64,000 bases of DNA. It comes from Paramagnetospirillum caucaseum. Lineage in GTDB: Bacteria > Pseudomonadota > Alphaproteobacteria > Rhodospirillales > Magnetospirillaceae. Made by a program: the position numbers and the translations under genes. The DNA lies in NCBI RefSeq assembly GCF_000342045.1, contig NZ_AONQ01000018.1, positions 1 through 64,000 on the forward strand, given 5' to 3'. Positions 46,053 through 57,795 of the stretch are shown piece by piece. The stretch's first letter is position 1. Every line of letters starts with the position of its first letter. The notes beneath the pieces are model-generated. The model had not been told where the DNA came from. It saw only the letters and a program-made list of their open reading frames with translations, and searched no databases.

Positions 46053-46421
46053 ATGAGTGGATTGATGGGCGTTCCCCTGAAACCGGTGCAAGCTCTCGAC
46101 CTCTGGCGCGGAGCCATCGTCGAAAGCGTCCGGCGTGACGCCCCCGATCTGTCCGCCCGCCAGATGGCGCTGCTGCTCACCGTCTATCTCATCCCGCCGC
46201 CCCACACGGTGCGCGGCTTGGCGGAGACTCTCAACATCTCCAAGCCGGCCATCACCCGCGCGCTCGACCGCCTGACCGAGTTCGGCTTGGTCAAGCGCAA
46301 GGTGGACGACCAGGATCGCCGCTCGGTGCTGATCCAGCGCACGGTGAAGGGCTCGGTGTTCCTGCGCGAGTTCGGCGACATCATCGTCACCGCCGGGGCC
46401 GGCGCCGCCGAAGCGGGCTGA
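46053..46421 (+). CDS. MarR-family transcriptional regulator
   Basis: 122 residues. Winged helix: LSARQMALLLTVYLIPPPHT, VRGLAETLNISKPAITRALD recognition helix, and wing KVDDQDRRSVLI. It is short at the C-terminus, which for MarR proteins forms the dimer interface, so dimerisation may differ. Targets unknown. ATG 46053 is used; ATG 46065 is also possible. Confidence 0.87.
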   Translation: MSGLMGVPLKPVQALDLWRGAIVESVRRDAPDLSARQMALLLTVYLIPPPHTVRGLAETLNISKPAITRALDRLTEFGLVKRKVDDQDRRSVLIQRTVKGSVFLREFGDIIVTAGAGAAEAG

Positions 46422-46428
46422 GGCCACC

Positions 46429-46529
46429 TGTCATTCCGAGGCAAAGCCGAGGAATCTCCGTCTGTCGCGGTCTAGCCAGTTCGGAAACAGCATGCCAGGA
46501 TGAGATCCCTCGCATTGCTCGGGATGACA
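46429..46529. repeat. Palindromic intergenic element with TGTCATTCC...GGGATGACA ends
   Basis: Left arm TGTCATTCCGAGG (46429-46441) and right arm CTCGGGATGACA (46518-46529) are imperfect inverted repeats about 100 bases apart end to end. Each arm also folds on itself (ATTCC/GGAAT and ATCCC/GGGAT). Non-coding element, MITE-like in form, between the MarR gene and the SRP RNA gene. Confidence 0.55.
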
Positions 46530-46549
46530 AACCGATTATGTGGAGAGAG

Positions 46550-46650
46550 GGTGGGAGACCGGACACGACCCGGACCGGAAATCGTTACGGCTGCTTCCTT
46601 CCGGACCTGACCGGGTTGGCGACGGGTCCGTCCATGCCGATCTCCCGGGG
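46550..46650 (-). ncRNA. ffs: Signal recognition particle RNA (4.5S, small bacterial type)
   Basis: On the minus strand the conserved core GGTCAGGTCCGGAAGGAAGC is followed by AGCC (46612-46589), the SRP domain IV loop with the GGAA tetraloop and the symmetric and asymmetric loops that bind Ffh. Flanking arms GGGAGA (near 46646) and TCTCCC (46558-46553) close the hairpin, giving about 100 nt. It directs ribosome-nascent chains to the membrane. Confidence 0.95.
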
Positions 46651-46653
46651 CGG

Positions 46654-46683
46654 ACCATAAGAGCAACCGGCAGCCCAATGCAA
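46654..46683 (-). promoter_or_regulatory. Probable promoter of the SRP RNA gene
   Basis: Minus-strand TTGCAT (46683-46678), 18-base spacer, TATGGT (46659-46654). Transcription would start a few bases later, near 46647, matching the 5' arm of the RNA. Confidence 0.5.
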
Positions 46684-46697
46684 GACCGATTCGCGTC

Positions 46698-49151
46698 ATG
46701 ACCCGCATCCTCGCCGTTCTCGGCCCCACCAACACCGGCAAGACCCACTTCGCCATGGAGCGCATGCTGGGCCACGCCAGCGGCATGATCGGCTTTCCGC
46801 TGCGTTTGCTGGCGCGGGAGAATTACGACCGTATCGTCCGCCTGAAGGGCGCGTCGCAGGTGGCGCTGGTCACCGGCGAGGAAAAGATCATCCCGCCCCA
46901 CCCGCGCTGGCTGGTCTGCACGGTGGAATCCATGCCCCTGGACCGCCGGGTCTCTTTTCTGGCGGTGGATGAGATCCAGCTGTGCGCCGATCCCGAACGC
47001 GGCCACATCTTTACCGACCGCCTGCTGCACGCCCGGGGCGAGGCCGAGACCCTGTTCCTGGGCGCCGAGACCATCAAGCCGCTGATCCGCCGGCTGGTAC
47101 CGGGCGTCGAGTTCATGAGCCGGCCGCGCTTTTCCCAGCTGACCCATGTGGGAGCCAAGAAGCTGGGCCGCCTGCCGCCGCGCTCGGTCCTGGTGGCCTT
47201 CTCGGCGTCCGAGGTCTACGCCATGGCCGAGTTCGTCCGCCGAAGCCGGGGCGGCGCGGCGGTGGTGCTGGGCGCCCTGTCGCCCCGCACCCGCAACGCC
47301 CAGGTGGGTCTGTACCAGGCCGGCGAGGTGGACTACATCGTCGCCACCGACGCCATCGGCATGGGGCTCAACATGGACGTGGACCATGTGGCCTTCGCGG
47401 CGCTTCGCAAGTTCGACGGCCGCGCGCCGCGCCCGCTGGAACCAGCCGAAATCGCCCAGATCGCCGGCCGTGCCGGGCGGCACATGAACGACGGCACCTT
47501 CGGCACCACCATGGACGCCGGCACCATTCCGCCCGAGATGGCCGAACAGGTGGAGAATCACCGCTTCGATCCCCTGAAGACGCTCTCCTGGCGCAACGCC
47601 GATTTACGCTTCGCGTCCGTTCCCGCCCTGCTGTCCAGCCTGGACAAGCCCCCCGACAAGCCGGGGTTGCTGCGGGCCAGGGACGCCGACGACCAGTTGG
47701 CCCTGTCCGCCCTGGCCCAGGACGAGGAGATCGCCCGCCTCGCCAACCACCCCGAGCGGGTCCGGCTGCTGTGGGAGGTCTGCCGCGTCCCCGATTTCCG
47801 CAAGGTGATGGACGAATCCCACACCCGCCTGCTGGGCCGCATCTTCCGCCATCTGGCCGCGCCCGCCGGGCGACTGCCCAGCGACTGGCTGGCCGAAAAC
47901 ATCAAGCGCATCGACCGCACCGACGGCGAGTTGGACACCATCGTCGCCCGCATCGCCAATATCCGCACCTGGACCTATGTGTCGCACCGGGGCGACTGGG
48001 TGGCGGACTCGGTCCATTGGCAGGAGGTGACCAGGGGCGTCGAGGACCGCCTGTCCGACGCCCTGCACCAGCGCCTGACCAACCGCTTCGTCGACAAGCG
48101 CACCGCATTGCTGGTGCGCCGCATGCGCGACGACAGCGCCATGGACGCCGAGATCAGGCCGGGCGGCGAGGTACGGATCGAGGGCGAGTATGTGGGCCGG
48201 CTGGCCGGCTTCCGCTTCGAGGCCGACAAGGCGGAGACCGGCGCCGCCGCCCGGACCATGCTGGCCGCCGCCACCCGCGCCTTGGGGCCGGAGGTGGAGC
48301 GCCGCCTGGCCCAGGCCCTGGCCGACCCATTCGAAGCCTTCGACCTGGGGCCGGGCGGCCTGTCGTGGCGGGGCGAGGTGCTGGCCCGCCTTGGCCCCGG
48401 CGCCGATGCCCTTCACCCCCAGGTGGAAGCGCCCCTGGGCGACCTGCTGGCGCCACGCGAGCGCGAGCGCCTGCGCAAGCGGCTGGGCGAGGTGGTGCAG
48501 GCGTGGCTGGCCGCCCGCCTGCCGTCGCTGTTCCGGCTGGCCGGGGCGCCGCTGTCGGGCGCGGCGCGGGGGCTGGCCCACCAGCTGGCCGAGGGGCTGG
48601 GCTCCATGCAGGCCGACGAGTCCCTGGTCCGCACGCTGTCGAAGGACGACGCGCTGGCCCTGGCCCGCCTCGATGTCCGGGTCGGGCGGCACGGCCTCTA
48701 CATCCCCGCGTTGTTCAAGCCCAGGACGCAAGGCTTGCGCGCCCTGCTGTGGTCCGTTTACGCAGGAATTCCCGCACCGGACGTGCCCGGCCCCCGCCCG
48801 GCGGTGATGATGGCGGAGAACGTGCCGGCGGCATTTTACGAGGCGGTAGGTTATGGCGCGACGGGCAAGGTGGCCATCCGCCGCGACGTGCTGGAACGCC
48901 TCGCCGCCCTGGCCCGCACCGCCGCCCACCACGGCGCCTTCCTACCCGACCATGCCATGCATTCGGCCCTGGGCCTGGGACCAGCGGCCACGGAAGCCAC
49001 GCTGGAGGCGCTGGGCTATGTCCGCTCGGGCGAGGGGTTCAGGACGGGCCGGAAGCCCCGGCGGAAGGCACGGCCGGAAAAGCCCTCGGATTCGCCATTC
49101 GCGGTGCTGCGCCGGAATCTCCCTCTCCCTGGAGGGAGAGGGGCGGGGTGA
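46698..49151 (+). CDS. SUV3-like superfamily 2 RNA helicase
   Basis: 817 residues. Walker A GPTNTGKTHFAMERM near 10, motif II VDEIQ near 93, IVATDAIGMGLNMDVD and QIAGRAGRH (motifs V and VI). These match mitochondrial SUV3, and the gene is widespread in Alphaproteobacteria. The C-terminal part holds the SUV3 C-terminal helix region and a long lineage-specific segment. Likely RNA turnover with PNPase. The last codons lie in a CCCTCTCCC palindrome, so the annotated C-terminus may be recent. Confidence 0.9.
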   Translation: MTRILAVLGPTNTGKTHFAMERMLGHASGMIGFPLRLLARENYDRIVRLKGASQVALVTGEEKIIPPHPRWLVCTVESMPLDRRVSFLAVDEIQLCADPERGHIFTDRLLHARGEAETLFLGAETIKPLIRRLVPGVEFMSRPRFSQLTHVGAKKLGRLPPRSVLVAFSASEVYAMAEFVRRSRGGAAVVLGALSPRTRNAQVGLYQAGEVDYIVATDAIGMGLNMDVDHVAFAALRKFDGRAPRPLEPAEIAQIAGRAGRHMNDGTFGTTMDAGTIPPEMAEQVENHRFDPLKTLSWRNADLRFASVPALLSSLDKPPDKPGLLRARDADDQLALSALAQDEEIARLANHPERVRLLWEVCRVPDFRKVMDESHTRLLGRIFRHLAAPAGRLPSDWLAENIKRIDRTDGELDTIVARIANIRTWTYVSHRGDWVADSVHWQEVTRGVEDRLSDALHQRLTNRFVDKRTALLVRRMRDDSAMDAEIRPGGEVRIEGEYVGRLAGFRFEADKAETGAAARTMLAAATRALGPEVERRLAQALADPFEAFDLGPGGLSWRGEVLARLGPGADALHPQVEAPLGDLLAPRERERLRKRLGEVVQAWLAARLPSLFRLAGAPLSGAARGLAHQLAEGLGSMQADESLVRTLSKDDALALARLDVRVGRHGLYIPALFKPRTQGLRALLWSVYAGIPAPDVPGPRPAVMMAENVPAAFYEAVGYGATGKVAIRRDVLERLAALARTAAHHGAFLPDHAMHSALGLGPAATEATLEALGYVRSGEGFRTGRKPRRKARPEKPSDSPFAVLRRNLPLPGGRGAG
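49121..49142. repeat. CCCTCTCCC palindrome at the helicase 3' end
   Basis: CCCTCTCCCT (49121-49130) and AGGGAGAGGG (49133-49142) form a near-perfect stem inside the last codons of the helicase and 17 bases before the convergent pccR stop. It may serve as a bidirectional terminator; similar elements are common in proteobacterial intergenic DNA. Confidence 0.5.
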
Positions 49152-49158
49152 GTGGGCC

Positions 49159-50583
49159 TCACGCAAACAGATACGGCACGAAGGACCGGTTGTTCTCGTC
49201 GACGCTGATATGGCTGCCGATGGGGGGGAAAGCGCGCTGGCGGCAATCGTCGCGCTCGCAGATGCGGCAATTGACGCCGATGGGCACGGCGGCCTGCTCC
49301 GAGGCGAGGTCGAGGCCGGCGGAATAGACCACCTCGGAGGCATAGGCGGTCTCGCAGCCCAGGCCCACCGCGAACTGACGGTCGGGCCGCAAATACGAGC
49401 CGCCGCGCTTGGACACGGTGCGGGCCACGCAGATATAGGAGATGGAATCGGGCATACGGGCCAGCTGCACCAGGATCTTGCCCGGCTGGGCGAAGGCCTC
49501 GTGCACGTTCCACAGGGGGCAGGCCCCGCCGAAGCGGGTGAAGTGGAAGCGCGTCGCCGAGTGGCGCTTGGTGATGTTGCCGGCCATGTCGACGCGGACG
49601 AAATAGAACGGCACGCCGCGTGCGCCCGGCCGTTGCAGGGTGGAGAGGCGGTGGCAGACCTGCTCGAAGCTGGCGCCGAAGCGGCTCTGCAGCTGCTCGA
49701 CATCGTGGCGCAAGGCCTTGGCCTGCTGGGCGAAGGCCAGATAGGGCATCACCAGGGCGCCGGCGAAGTAATTGGCCAGCCCCACCCGGCAGATGGAGCG
49801 CGCGTCGTCGGACGACAGCTTGGCACCCCCCACCACTTCCTCGATCAGTTCGTGATAGGCCAGCAGCGCCACCTGATGGGCCAGTTGGAAGGTGCGGCTG
49901 GGCACCGACAGCAGCGCCGACAGCGACAGCGAGCCGTTACCCGGCTCAAAAGTGCGCATGCCCGCCGTGTCGTCCTCGGCGACGATGCGCACGCGCACGC
50001 CGTGGCGGCTCTCGAGATAGGCCACCAGATCGTTGTGCATCTGGCCCAGGCGGAAGCCCTCGGCCTCCACCAGCGCCTCGGCGGCCTCGTCCAGGGTGCC
50101 GAAGTAGTTGTTGCAGTAGTAGAAGAAGTCGCGGACCTCCTCGTAGGGGAAGTGGGCGTGGCCGCCGCGCTCTTCCCCCGTGGCCGAGGACAGGTTCTCG
50201 GTCAGCGACTGCATGCGCTCGTCCAGCTGGCGGAAGGTCTGGTACAGCGTCAGCACCCTTTTCGCCAGTTCCGGCGAGGCTGACGCCGCGTTCCGCAGTT
50301 CCGACAGGCCGATGGAGCCCGAACCGAACACCGGATCGTTCAGGGCCTCGCGCAGGTCGGCGACCAGCCGGGATTCCTCGTCCTCCACCAGGGTGGCGAG
50401 GTCGACATCCAGCACCTTGGCGATGCGCAGCAGCACCGGCACCGTCAACGGGCGCTGGTTGTTCTCGATCTGATTGAGGTAGCTGGGCGACACTTCCAGC
50501 AGCGCCGCCAGGGCCGCCTGGGACAGCTTCTTGCCGTCGCGCAGGCGACGGAGTTTGTAGCCGAGGAACAGCTTCTTGTTCAT
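49159..50583 (-). CDS. pccR: XRE/ScfR-family regulator, probable PccR
   Basis: 474 residues. N-terminal Cro-type HTH (YKLRRLRDGKKLSQAALAAL, VSPSYLNQIENNQRPLTVPV), then an IrrE/ImmA-like central domain (LAHQVALLAYHELIEEVV) and the C-terminal short-chain acyl-CoA regulator domain with CRICERDDCRQRAFPP. PccR of Rhodobacter activates propionyl-CoA carboxylase; the divergent position relative to pccB fits. Ligand is presumably propionyl-CoA. ATG 50583 or 50589. Confidence 0.88.
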   Translation of the reverse strand: MNKKLFLGYKLRRLRDGKKLSQAALAALLEVSPSYLNQIENNQRPLTVPVLLRIAKVLDVDLATLVEDEESRLVADLREALNDPVFGSGSIGLSELRNAASASPELAKRVLTLYQTFRQLDERMQSLTENLSSATGEERGGHAHFPYEEVRDFFYYCNNYFGTLDEAAEALVEAEGFRLGQMHNDLVAYLESRHGVRVRIVAEDDTAGMRTFEPGNGSLSLSALLSVPSRTFQLAHQVALLAYHELIEEVVGGAKLSSDDARSICRVGLANYFAGALVMPYLAFAQQAKALRHDVEQLQSRFGASFEQVCHRLSTLQRPGARGVPFYFVRVDMAGNITKRHSATRFHFTRFGGACPLWNVHEAFAQPGKILVQLARMPDSISYICVARTVSKRGGSYLRPDRQFAVGLGCETAYASEVVYSAGLDLASEQAAVPIGVNCRICERDDCRQRAFPPIGSHISVDENNRSFVPYLFA

Positions 50584-50610
50584 GACCATAGGTTATAGCC
50601 GCCCCCGCCC

Positions 50611-50712
50611 GGCTTCGCAACCTTAGCAACTTCACAGGGCAAGGTTGCGAAGCCCTTCGCAACACCGCCCTTTTCCCCGCGACTCCTGTTGCCACCAATA
50701 GGGCTTTGCGAA
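50611..50712. promoter_or_regulatory. Putative PccR operators, TTCGCAAC/GTTGCGAA sites
   Basis: GGCTTCGCAACCTT (50611-50624) and AAGGTTGCGAAGCC (50641-50654) are a perfect 14-base inverted repeat with a 16-base spacer. Two further half-sites, TTCGCAAC (50656-50663) and TTTGCGAA (50705-50712), approach pccB. The sites occupy the 174-base gap between the divergent genes. Related ScfR regulators recognise TTTGCAAA-like sites. Confidence 0.65.
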
Positions 50713-50757
50713 TACACCCGACGCCAATGTCACTCTGCCCGCCGGAGGCCCGCGTCC

Positions 50758-52296
50758 ATGCACGAAATCATTCAGCAGCTCGAGGAAAAGAGGGAAGGCG
50801 CCCGGTTGGGCGGTGGCGAGAAGCGCATCGCCGCCCAGCACAAGCGCGGCAAACTGACGGCGCGTGAGCGCATCGAGCTTCTCCTCGATCCCGATTCCTT
50901 CGAGGAATGGGACATGTTCAAGGAGCACCGCTGCACCGATTTCGGCATGGACTCGGAAGAGAACATGATCCCCGGCGACGGCGTGGTCACCGGCTACGGC
51001 ACCATCAACGGCCGTCTGGTCTTCGTGTTCAGCCAGGACTTCACCGTGTTCGGCGGCTCGCTGTCCGAGGCCCACGCCGAGAAGATCTGCAAGATCATGG
51101 ACAAGGCGGTGCAGGTCGGCGCTCCCGTCATCGGCCTCAACGATTCCGGCGGCGCCCGCATCCAGGAAGGCGTCGCCTCCCTGGCCGGCTACGCCGAGGT
51201 GTTCCAGCGCAACGTCATGGCGTCCGGCGTGGTGCCGCAGATCTCCATGATCATGGGCCCGTGCGCCGGCGGCGCCGTGTACTCGCCGGCCATGACCGAC
51301 TACATCTTCATGGTCAAGGACAGCTCGTACATGTTCGTGACCGGCCCCGACGTGGTCAAGACCGTCACCCACGAGACGGTGACCGCCGAGGAACTGGGCG
51401 GCGCCATCACCCACTCCACCAAGTCGGGCGTCGCCGATCTGGCCTTCGAGAACGACGTGGAGGCGTTGCTGCAACTGCGCCGCTTCATGGACTTCCTGCC
51501 CAGCTCCAACCGCGAGAAGCCCCCCGTCCGCCCCACCAATGACGGACCCGAGCGCATCGAGACCAGCCTCGACACCCTGATCCCCGACAACGCCAACAAG
51601 CCCTACGACATGAAGGAACTGATCCTGAAGGTCGTGGACGAGGGCGACTTCTTCGAGGTGCAGCCCGGCTATGCCGGCAACATCATCGTCGGCTTCGCCC
51701 GCATGGAAGGCCGCACGGTGGGCATCGTCGCCAACCAGCCCATGGTGCTGGCCGGCTGCCTCGACATCTCGTCGTCCATCAAGGGCGCCCGCTTCGTGCG
51801 CTTCTGCGACGCCTTCAACATTCCCATCGTCACCTTCGTGGACGTGCCCGGCTTCCTGCCCGGCACCAGCCAGGAATACGGCGGCATCATCAAACACGGC
51901 GCCAAGCTGCTCTACGCCTATGCCGAGTGCACCGTGCCCAAGATCACCGTCATCACCCGCAAGGCCTATGGCGGCGCCTACGACGTGATGAGCTCCAAGC
52001 ATCTGCGCGGCGACGTCAACTTCGCCTGGCCGACCGCCGAGATCGCCGTGATGGGCCCCAAGGGCGCGGTGGAGATCATCTTCCGCTCCGATATCGGCGA
52101 TTCCGAGAAGATCGCGGCGCGCACCGAGGAATACCGCCAGAAATTCGCCAATCCCTTCATCGCCGGCCATCGCGGCTTCATCGACGACGTCATCATGCCC
52201 CGCAACACCAGGAAGCGCATCTGCCGTTCCCTGGCCATGCTGAAGGACAAGGACGTCAAGAATCCGTGGCGCAAGCACGGCAACATTCCGCTGTAA
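50758..52296 (+). CDS. pccB: Propionyl-CoA carboxylase, beta (carboxyltransferase) subunit
   Basis: 512 residues. Carboxyltransferase N and C domains: [48 protein letters not shown] and [20 protein letters not shown] (acyl-CoA site). It transfers carboxyl from biotin to propionyl-CoA. First gene of pccB-pccA-can-mcm. ATG 50758 gives the usual start ([12 protein letters not shown]). Confidence 0.96.
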   Translation: MHEIIQQLEEKREGARLGGGEKRIAAQHKRGKLTARERIELLLDPDSFEEWDMFKEHRCTDFGMDSEENMIPGDGVVTGYGTINGRLVFVFSQDFTVFGGSLSEAHAEKICKIMDKAVQVGAPVIGLNDSGGARIQEGVASLAGYAEVFQRNVMASGVVPQISMIMGPCAGGAVYSPAMTDYIFMVKDSSYMFVTGPDVVKTVTHETVTAEELGGAITHSTKSGVADLAFENDVEALLQLRRFMDFLPSSNREKPPVRPTNDGPERIETSLDTLIPDNANKPYDMKELILKVVDEGDFFEVQPGYAGNIIVGFARMEGRTVGIVANQPMVLAGCLDISSSIKGARFVRFCDAFNIPIVTFVDVPGFLPGTSQEYGGIIKHGAKLLYAYAECTVPKITVITRKAYGGAYDVMSSKHLRGDVNFAWPTAEIAVMGPKGAVEIIFRSDIGDSEKIAARTEEYRQKFANPFIAGHRGFIDDVIMPRNTRKRICRSLAMLKDKDVKNPWRKHGNIPL

Positions 52297-52309
52297 GGGG
52301 GACGATCGC

Positions 52310-54297
<1,988 letters not shown>

Positions 54298-54301
<4 letters not shown>

Positions 54302-54957
54302 GCAAGGTCCCGGGGATCGACCGCCTGCTGGCCAATAACAAGGCCTGGGCGGAGGAGACGGAGCGCACCAAGCCCGGCTTCTTCGCCCATCTGGCAGAGC
54401 AGCAGACCCCGGGATATCTTTGGATCGGCTGCGCCGATTCCCGGGTTCCGGCCAACGAGATCGTCGGCCTGGAACCCGGTCAGGTCTTCGTCCACCGCAA
54501 CGTGGCCAACCAGGTCCACCACGCGGACATGAACTGCCTGTCGGTGCTGCAATACGCCATCGACGTGCTCAAGGTGGAGCACATCATCGTCTGCGGCCAT
54601 TACGGCTGCGGCGGCGTACGGGCGGCGCTGCAGGATTCGCGCCTGGGCGTCACCGAATACTGGATCCGCCCGGTGCGCGACCTCTGCGAATGCCACCGGC
54701 ACGAACTGGACATGCTGCCCAGCGAATCCGCCCAGGTGGACCGGCTGTGCGAACTGAACGTCATGCAGCAGGTGCGCAACCTGTGCCGCTCGCCGGTGAT
54801 CCAGGACGCCTGGCAGCGCGGCCAGCAGTTGGAAGTGCATTCCTGGGTCTACGGCCTGACCGACGGCATGGTGCGGCCCCTGGGGCCCATCGTGGCGGGA
54901 TTGAAGTCGTTGGATGAATTCGGTGCGTCGTACCTGATGCGCGGCGCGGCGTTCTAG
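54298..54957 (+). CDS. can: Beta-carbonic anhydrase
   Basis: 219 residues. Zinc ligands: Cys in GCADSRVP near 44 and His/Cys in [11 protein letters not shown] near 99-102, with the Asp-Arg dyad in the first motif. It interconverts CO2 and bicarbonate. Its position between pccA and the mutase, with a 4-base overlap, suggests a role supplying bicarbonate for carboxylation of propionyl-CoA. Confidence 0.94.
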
Positions 54958-54982
54958 AACAAGAAACAAGGGAGTAGGGTCG

Positions 54983-57133
54983 ATGAGCGAGTTCCCGAAG
55001 AAGAGCGTTTCCGATTGGGAAGCCCTGGCGTCGAAGGACCTCAAGGGCGCCTCGCCCTCGACCCTGGACTGGGAGACCCCGGAAGGCATCACGGTCAAGC
55101 CGCTCTATACCGCCGCCGACCTGGAAGGCCTCGACCATCTGGGCTCGCTGCCCGGCTTCCCGCCCTTCACCCGCGGCCCCCGCGCCACCATGTACGCCGC
55201 CAGGCCGTGGACGGTGCGCCAGTACGCCGGCTTCTCCACCGCCGAGGAATCCAACGCCTTCTACCGCAAGAATCTCGCCGCCGGCCAGCAGGGCATTTCG
55301 GTGGCCTTCGATCTGGCCACCCATCGCGGCTATGATTCCGATCACCCCCGCGTGGTGGGCGACGTGGGCAAGGCGGGCGTCGCCATCGATTCCGTCGAGG
55401 ATATGAAGATCCTGTTCGACGGCATCCCGCTGGACAAGATGTCGGTCTCCATGACCATGAACGGCGCCGTTCTTCCCGTGCTGGCGGGCTACATCGTCGC
55501 GGCGGAAGAGCAGGGCGTCTCCCAGGACCAGCTGGCGGGCACCATTCAGAACGACATTCTGAAGGAGTTCATGGTCCGCAACACCTACATCTATCCGCCG
55601 GCGCCCAGCATGCGGATCATCGCGGACATCATCGAGTACACCTCGAAGAACATGCCCAAGTTCAACTCCATCTCCATCTCCGGCTACCACATGCAGGAAG
55701 CCGGCGCCACGGCGGTGCAGGAACTGGCCTTCACCCTGGCCGACGGCCTGGAATACGTGCGCGCCGCGCTGGGCACCGGCCTCAAGATCGACGAGTTCGC
55801 CGGCCGGCTGTCGTTCTTCTGGGCCATCGGCATGAACTTCTTCATGGAGATCGCCAAGATGCGCGCCGGCCGCCTGCTGTGGGCGCGCATCATCAAGCAG
55901 TTCGATCCCCAGAAGGCCAGCTCCATGGCGCTGCGCACCCATTGCCAGACCTCGGGCGTCAGCCTCACCGAGAAGGACGCCTACAACAACGTCGTCCGCA
56001 CCACCATCGAGGCCATGGCGGCGGTGCTGGGCGGCACCCAGTCGCTGCACACCAACGCCCTGGACGAGGCCATCGCGCTGCCGACCCCGTTCTCGGCCCG
56101 CATCGCGCGCAACACCCAGCTGATCATTCAGGAAGAGACCGGCATTCCCCATGTGGTCGATCCCCTGGCCGGCTCGTATTACGTCGAAAGCCTGACCAAC
56201 GCCCTGGCCGAGGAAGCCTGGAAGCTGATCCAGGAGGTCGAGGAACTGGGCGGCATGACCAAGGCCGTGGAATCGGGCATGCCCAAGATGAAGATCGAGG
56301 AGGCCGCCGCCCGGCGTCAGGCCCGCATCGATAGGGGCGAGGAAGTGGTGGTCGGCGTCAACAAGTACCAGCCGGCGGAAGAGACCCCCATCGAGATCCT
56401 CGACGTGGACAACGCCAAGGTCCGCGACTCCCAGATCGCCCGTCTGAAGCAGATCAAGGCCGGCCGCGACCAGGCCAAGTGCGACGCCGCCCTGGCCGCC
56501 CTGGCCAAGGCCGGCGAATCGGGCGAGGGCAACCTGCTGGAATTGGCGGTCAACGCCACCCGCGCGCGGGCCACGGTGGGCGAAATCTCCGATGCGCTGG
56601 AGCAGTCCTTCACCCGTCACCGCGCCGTCAACCGCACTATCTCGGGCGTCTATGGCGGCGTCTACAAGGATGACGCGGGCTTTGCCAAGCTGAAGGCCGA
56701 CATCGAAGCCTTCGCCAAGGCCGAGGGGCGCCGTCCCCGCATGCTGGTCTGCAAGATGGGCCAGGACGGCCACGACCGCGGCGCCAAGGTGATCGCCACC
56801 GCCTTCGCCGATCTCGGCTTCGACGTGGATATCGGCCCGCTGTTCCAGACCCCGGAGGAGGCCGCCCGCCAGGCGGTGGAGAACGACGTGCACATCGTCG
56901 CCGCCTCGTCCCTGGCCGCCGGCCACAAGACCCTGGTTCCCGCCCTGATCGGCGAGTTGAAGGCCCAAGGCGCCGGCGACATCCTGGTGGTGACCGGCGG
57001 CGTCATTCCCACCCAGGATTACGACTTCCTGTACAAGGCCGGCGTGGCGGCGGTGTATGGCCCAGGCACCAACATCCCCAAGGCCGCCGCCGAGATCCTG
57101 GAATTGCTGAAGACGCGCGGCCAGGCCGTCTGA
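54983..57133 (+). CDS. Methylmalonyl-CoA mutase (single-polypeptide alpha-type)
   Basis: 716 residues. TIM-barrel substrate domain (residues 1-560, with [20 protein letters not shown] and [14 protein letters not shown]) and B12-binding domain with DGHDRG (Asp595, His597, Gly600), the DxHxxG motif whose His coordinates cobalt. It converts (R)-methylmalonyl-CoA to succinyl-CoA. No small subunit gene is adjacent, so it resembles the homodimeric or Rhodobacter-type form. Shine-Dalgarno AAGGGAG. Confidence 0.95.
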   Translation: MSEFPKKSVSDWEALASKDLKGASPSTLDWETPEGITVKPLYTAADLEGLDHLGSLPGFPPFTRGPRATMYAARPWTVRQYAGFSTAEESNAFYRKNLAAGQQGISVAFDLATHRGYDSDHPRVVGDVGKAGVAIDSVEDMKILFDGIPLDKMSVSMTMNGAVLPVLAGYIVAAEEQGVSQDQLAGTIQNDILKEFMVRNTYIYPPAPSMRIIADIIEYTSKNMPKFNSISISGYHMQEAGATAVQELAFTLADGLEYVRAALGTGLKIDEFAGRLSFFWAIGMNFFMEIAKMRAGRLLWARIIKQFDPQKASSMALRTHCQTSGVSLTEKDAYNNVVRTTIEAMAAVLGGTQSLHTNALDEAIALPTPFSARIARNTQLIIQEETGIPHVVDPLAGSYYVESLTNALAEEAWKLIQEVEELGGMTKAVESGMPKMKIEEAAARRQARIDRGEEVVVGVNKYQPAEETPIEILDVDNAKVRDSQIARLKQIKAGRDQAKCDAALAALAKAGESGEGNLLELAVNATRARATVGEISDALEQSFTRHRAVNRTISGVYGGVYKDDAGFAKLKADIEAFAKAEGRRPRMLVCKMGQDGHDRGAKVIATAFADLGFDVDIGPLFQTPEEAARQAVENDVHIVAASSLAAGHKTLVPALIGELKAQGAGDILVVTGGVIPTQDYDFLYKAGVAAVYGPGTNIPKAAAEILELLKTRGQAV

Positions 57134-57158
57134 GGCCGCAGGCGCGGGAAACGACCGC

Positions 57159-57190
57159 CGGGCGGGCCACCTTGGCCCGCCCGTTCCGTT
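57159..57190 (+). terminator. Intrinsic terminator of the pcc operon
   Basis: CGGGCGGGCC (57159-57168) and GGCCCGCCCG (57174-57183) pair over 10 bases around ACCTT, followed by TTCCGTTT. It lies 25 bases after the mutase stop and abuts the convergent gene's stop codon. Confidence 0.82.
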
Positions 57191-57622
57191 TCATCCGAAC
57201 GCGTCGTAGAAGCTCTTGAACACCGACAGACCGGATTTGGCCGCCGCCGCGCCGTCGAGAAGATTGGCGCCGGAGGCCGCCCTGGCCGGCTGCAGCCTGA
57301 GCAGGGCGGCCTGGCCGGAGGCGGCGATGCCGTCGGCGGTCTCCTTGCTCATGCCGGCCAGGATGGCCTCGGCCGAACCGCCGGAACCGTCCATGCCCAA
57401 GGCCCCCATCCGGGCCCGCTGCGTCGCCGACGCCTTGGCCAGCAGGTCGCGCTGCTGCTTCTCCTCGGCGGCGAGGCGCTGCAGGATCAACTGGTTCTGC
57501 CGGGCCTGGGCCTCTGCCTGGGCCGCCGCCGCCTTGTCCGCCGCCGCCGATCGGCCGGCAGCCCCGGCCACCGTGGACACCGTACCGATGGCCATGGGAA
57601 TCACTGTTTCAAATCCTGACAT
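57191..57622 (-). CDS. Ala-rich coiled-coil protein, phage-like
   Basis: 143 residues. A short hydrophobic N-terminus (FETVIPMAIGTVSTVAGAAG) is followed by a long alanine/glutamine coiled coil (about 27-75, AAAAQAEAQARQNQLILQRL) and a Gly/Ala-rich tail. It resembles small internal or structural proteins in podovirus-like clusters, but I cannot name a family. A strong Shine-Dalgarno AAGGAGAT precedes ATG 57622. It shares strand with the phage-like genes at 59421-63175, beyond the ODP module. Confidence 0.65.
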   Translation of the reverse strand: MSGFETVIPMAIGTVSTVAGAAGRSAAADKAAAAQAEAQARQNQLILQRLAAEEKQQRDLLAKASATQRARMGALGMDGSGGSAEAILAGMSKETADGIAASGQAALLRLQPARAASGANLLDGAAAAKSGLSVFKSFYDAFG

Positions 57623-57795
57623 GACGATCTCCTTCGGGTTGCGGACGCCGGCGTTTCCGACGCCCTGGTGATCAAAGACACATCCGTCCCTCCACCCCGG
57701 CGGACATTGTTGCGGACGGATCAGTTTCCCCCTTCCGACCAGCGGAAAACCGATTATCATCGGGAAAAATCGGGTCTTTGCCGGATAGGCGGGGC

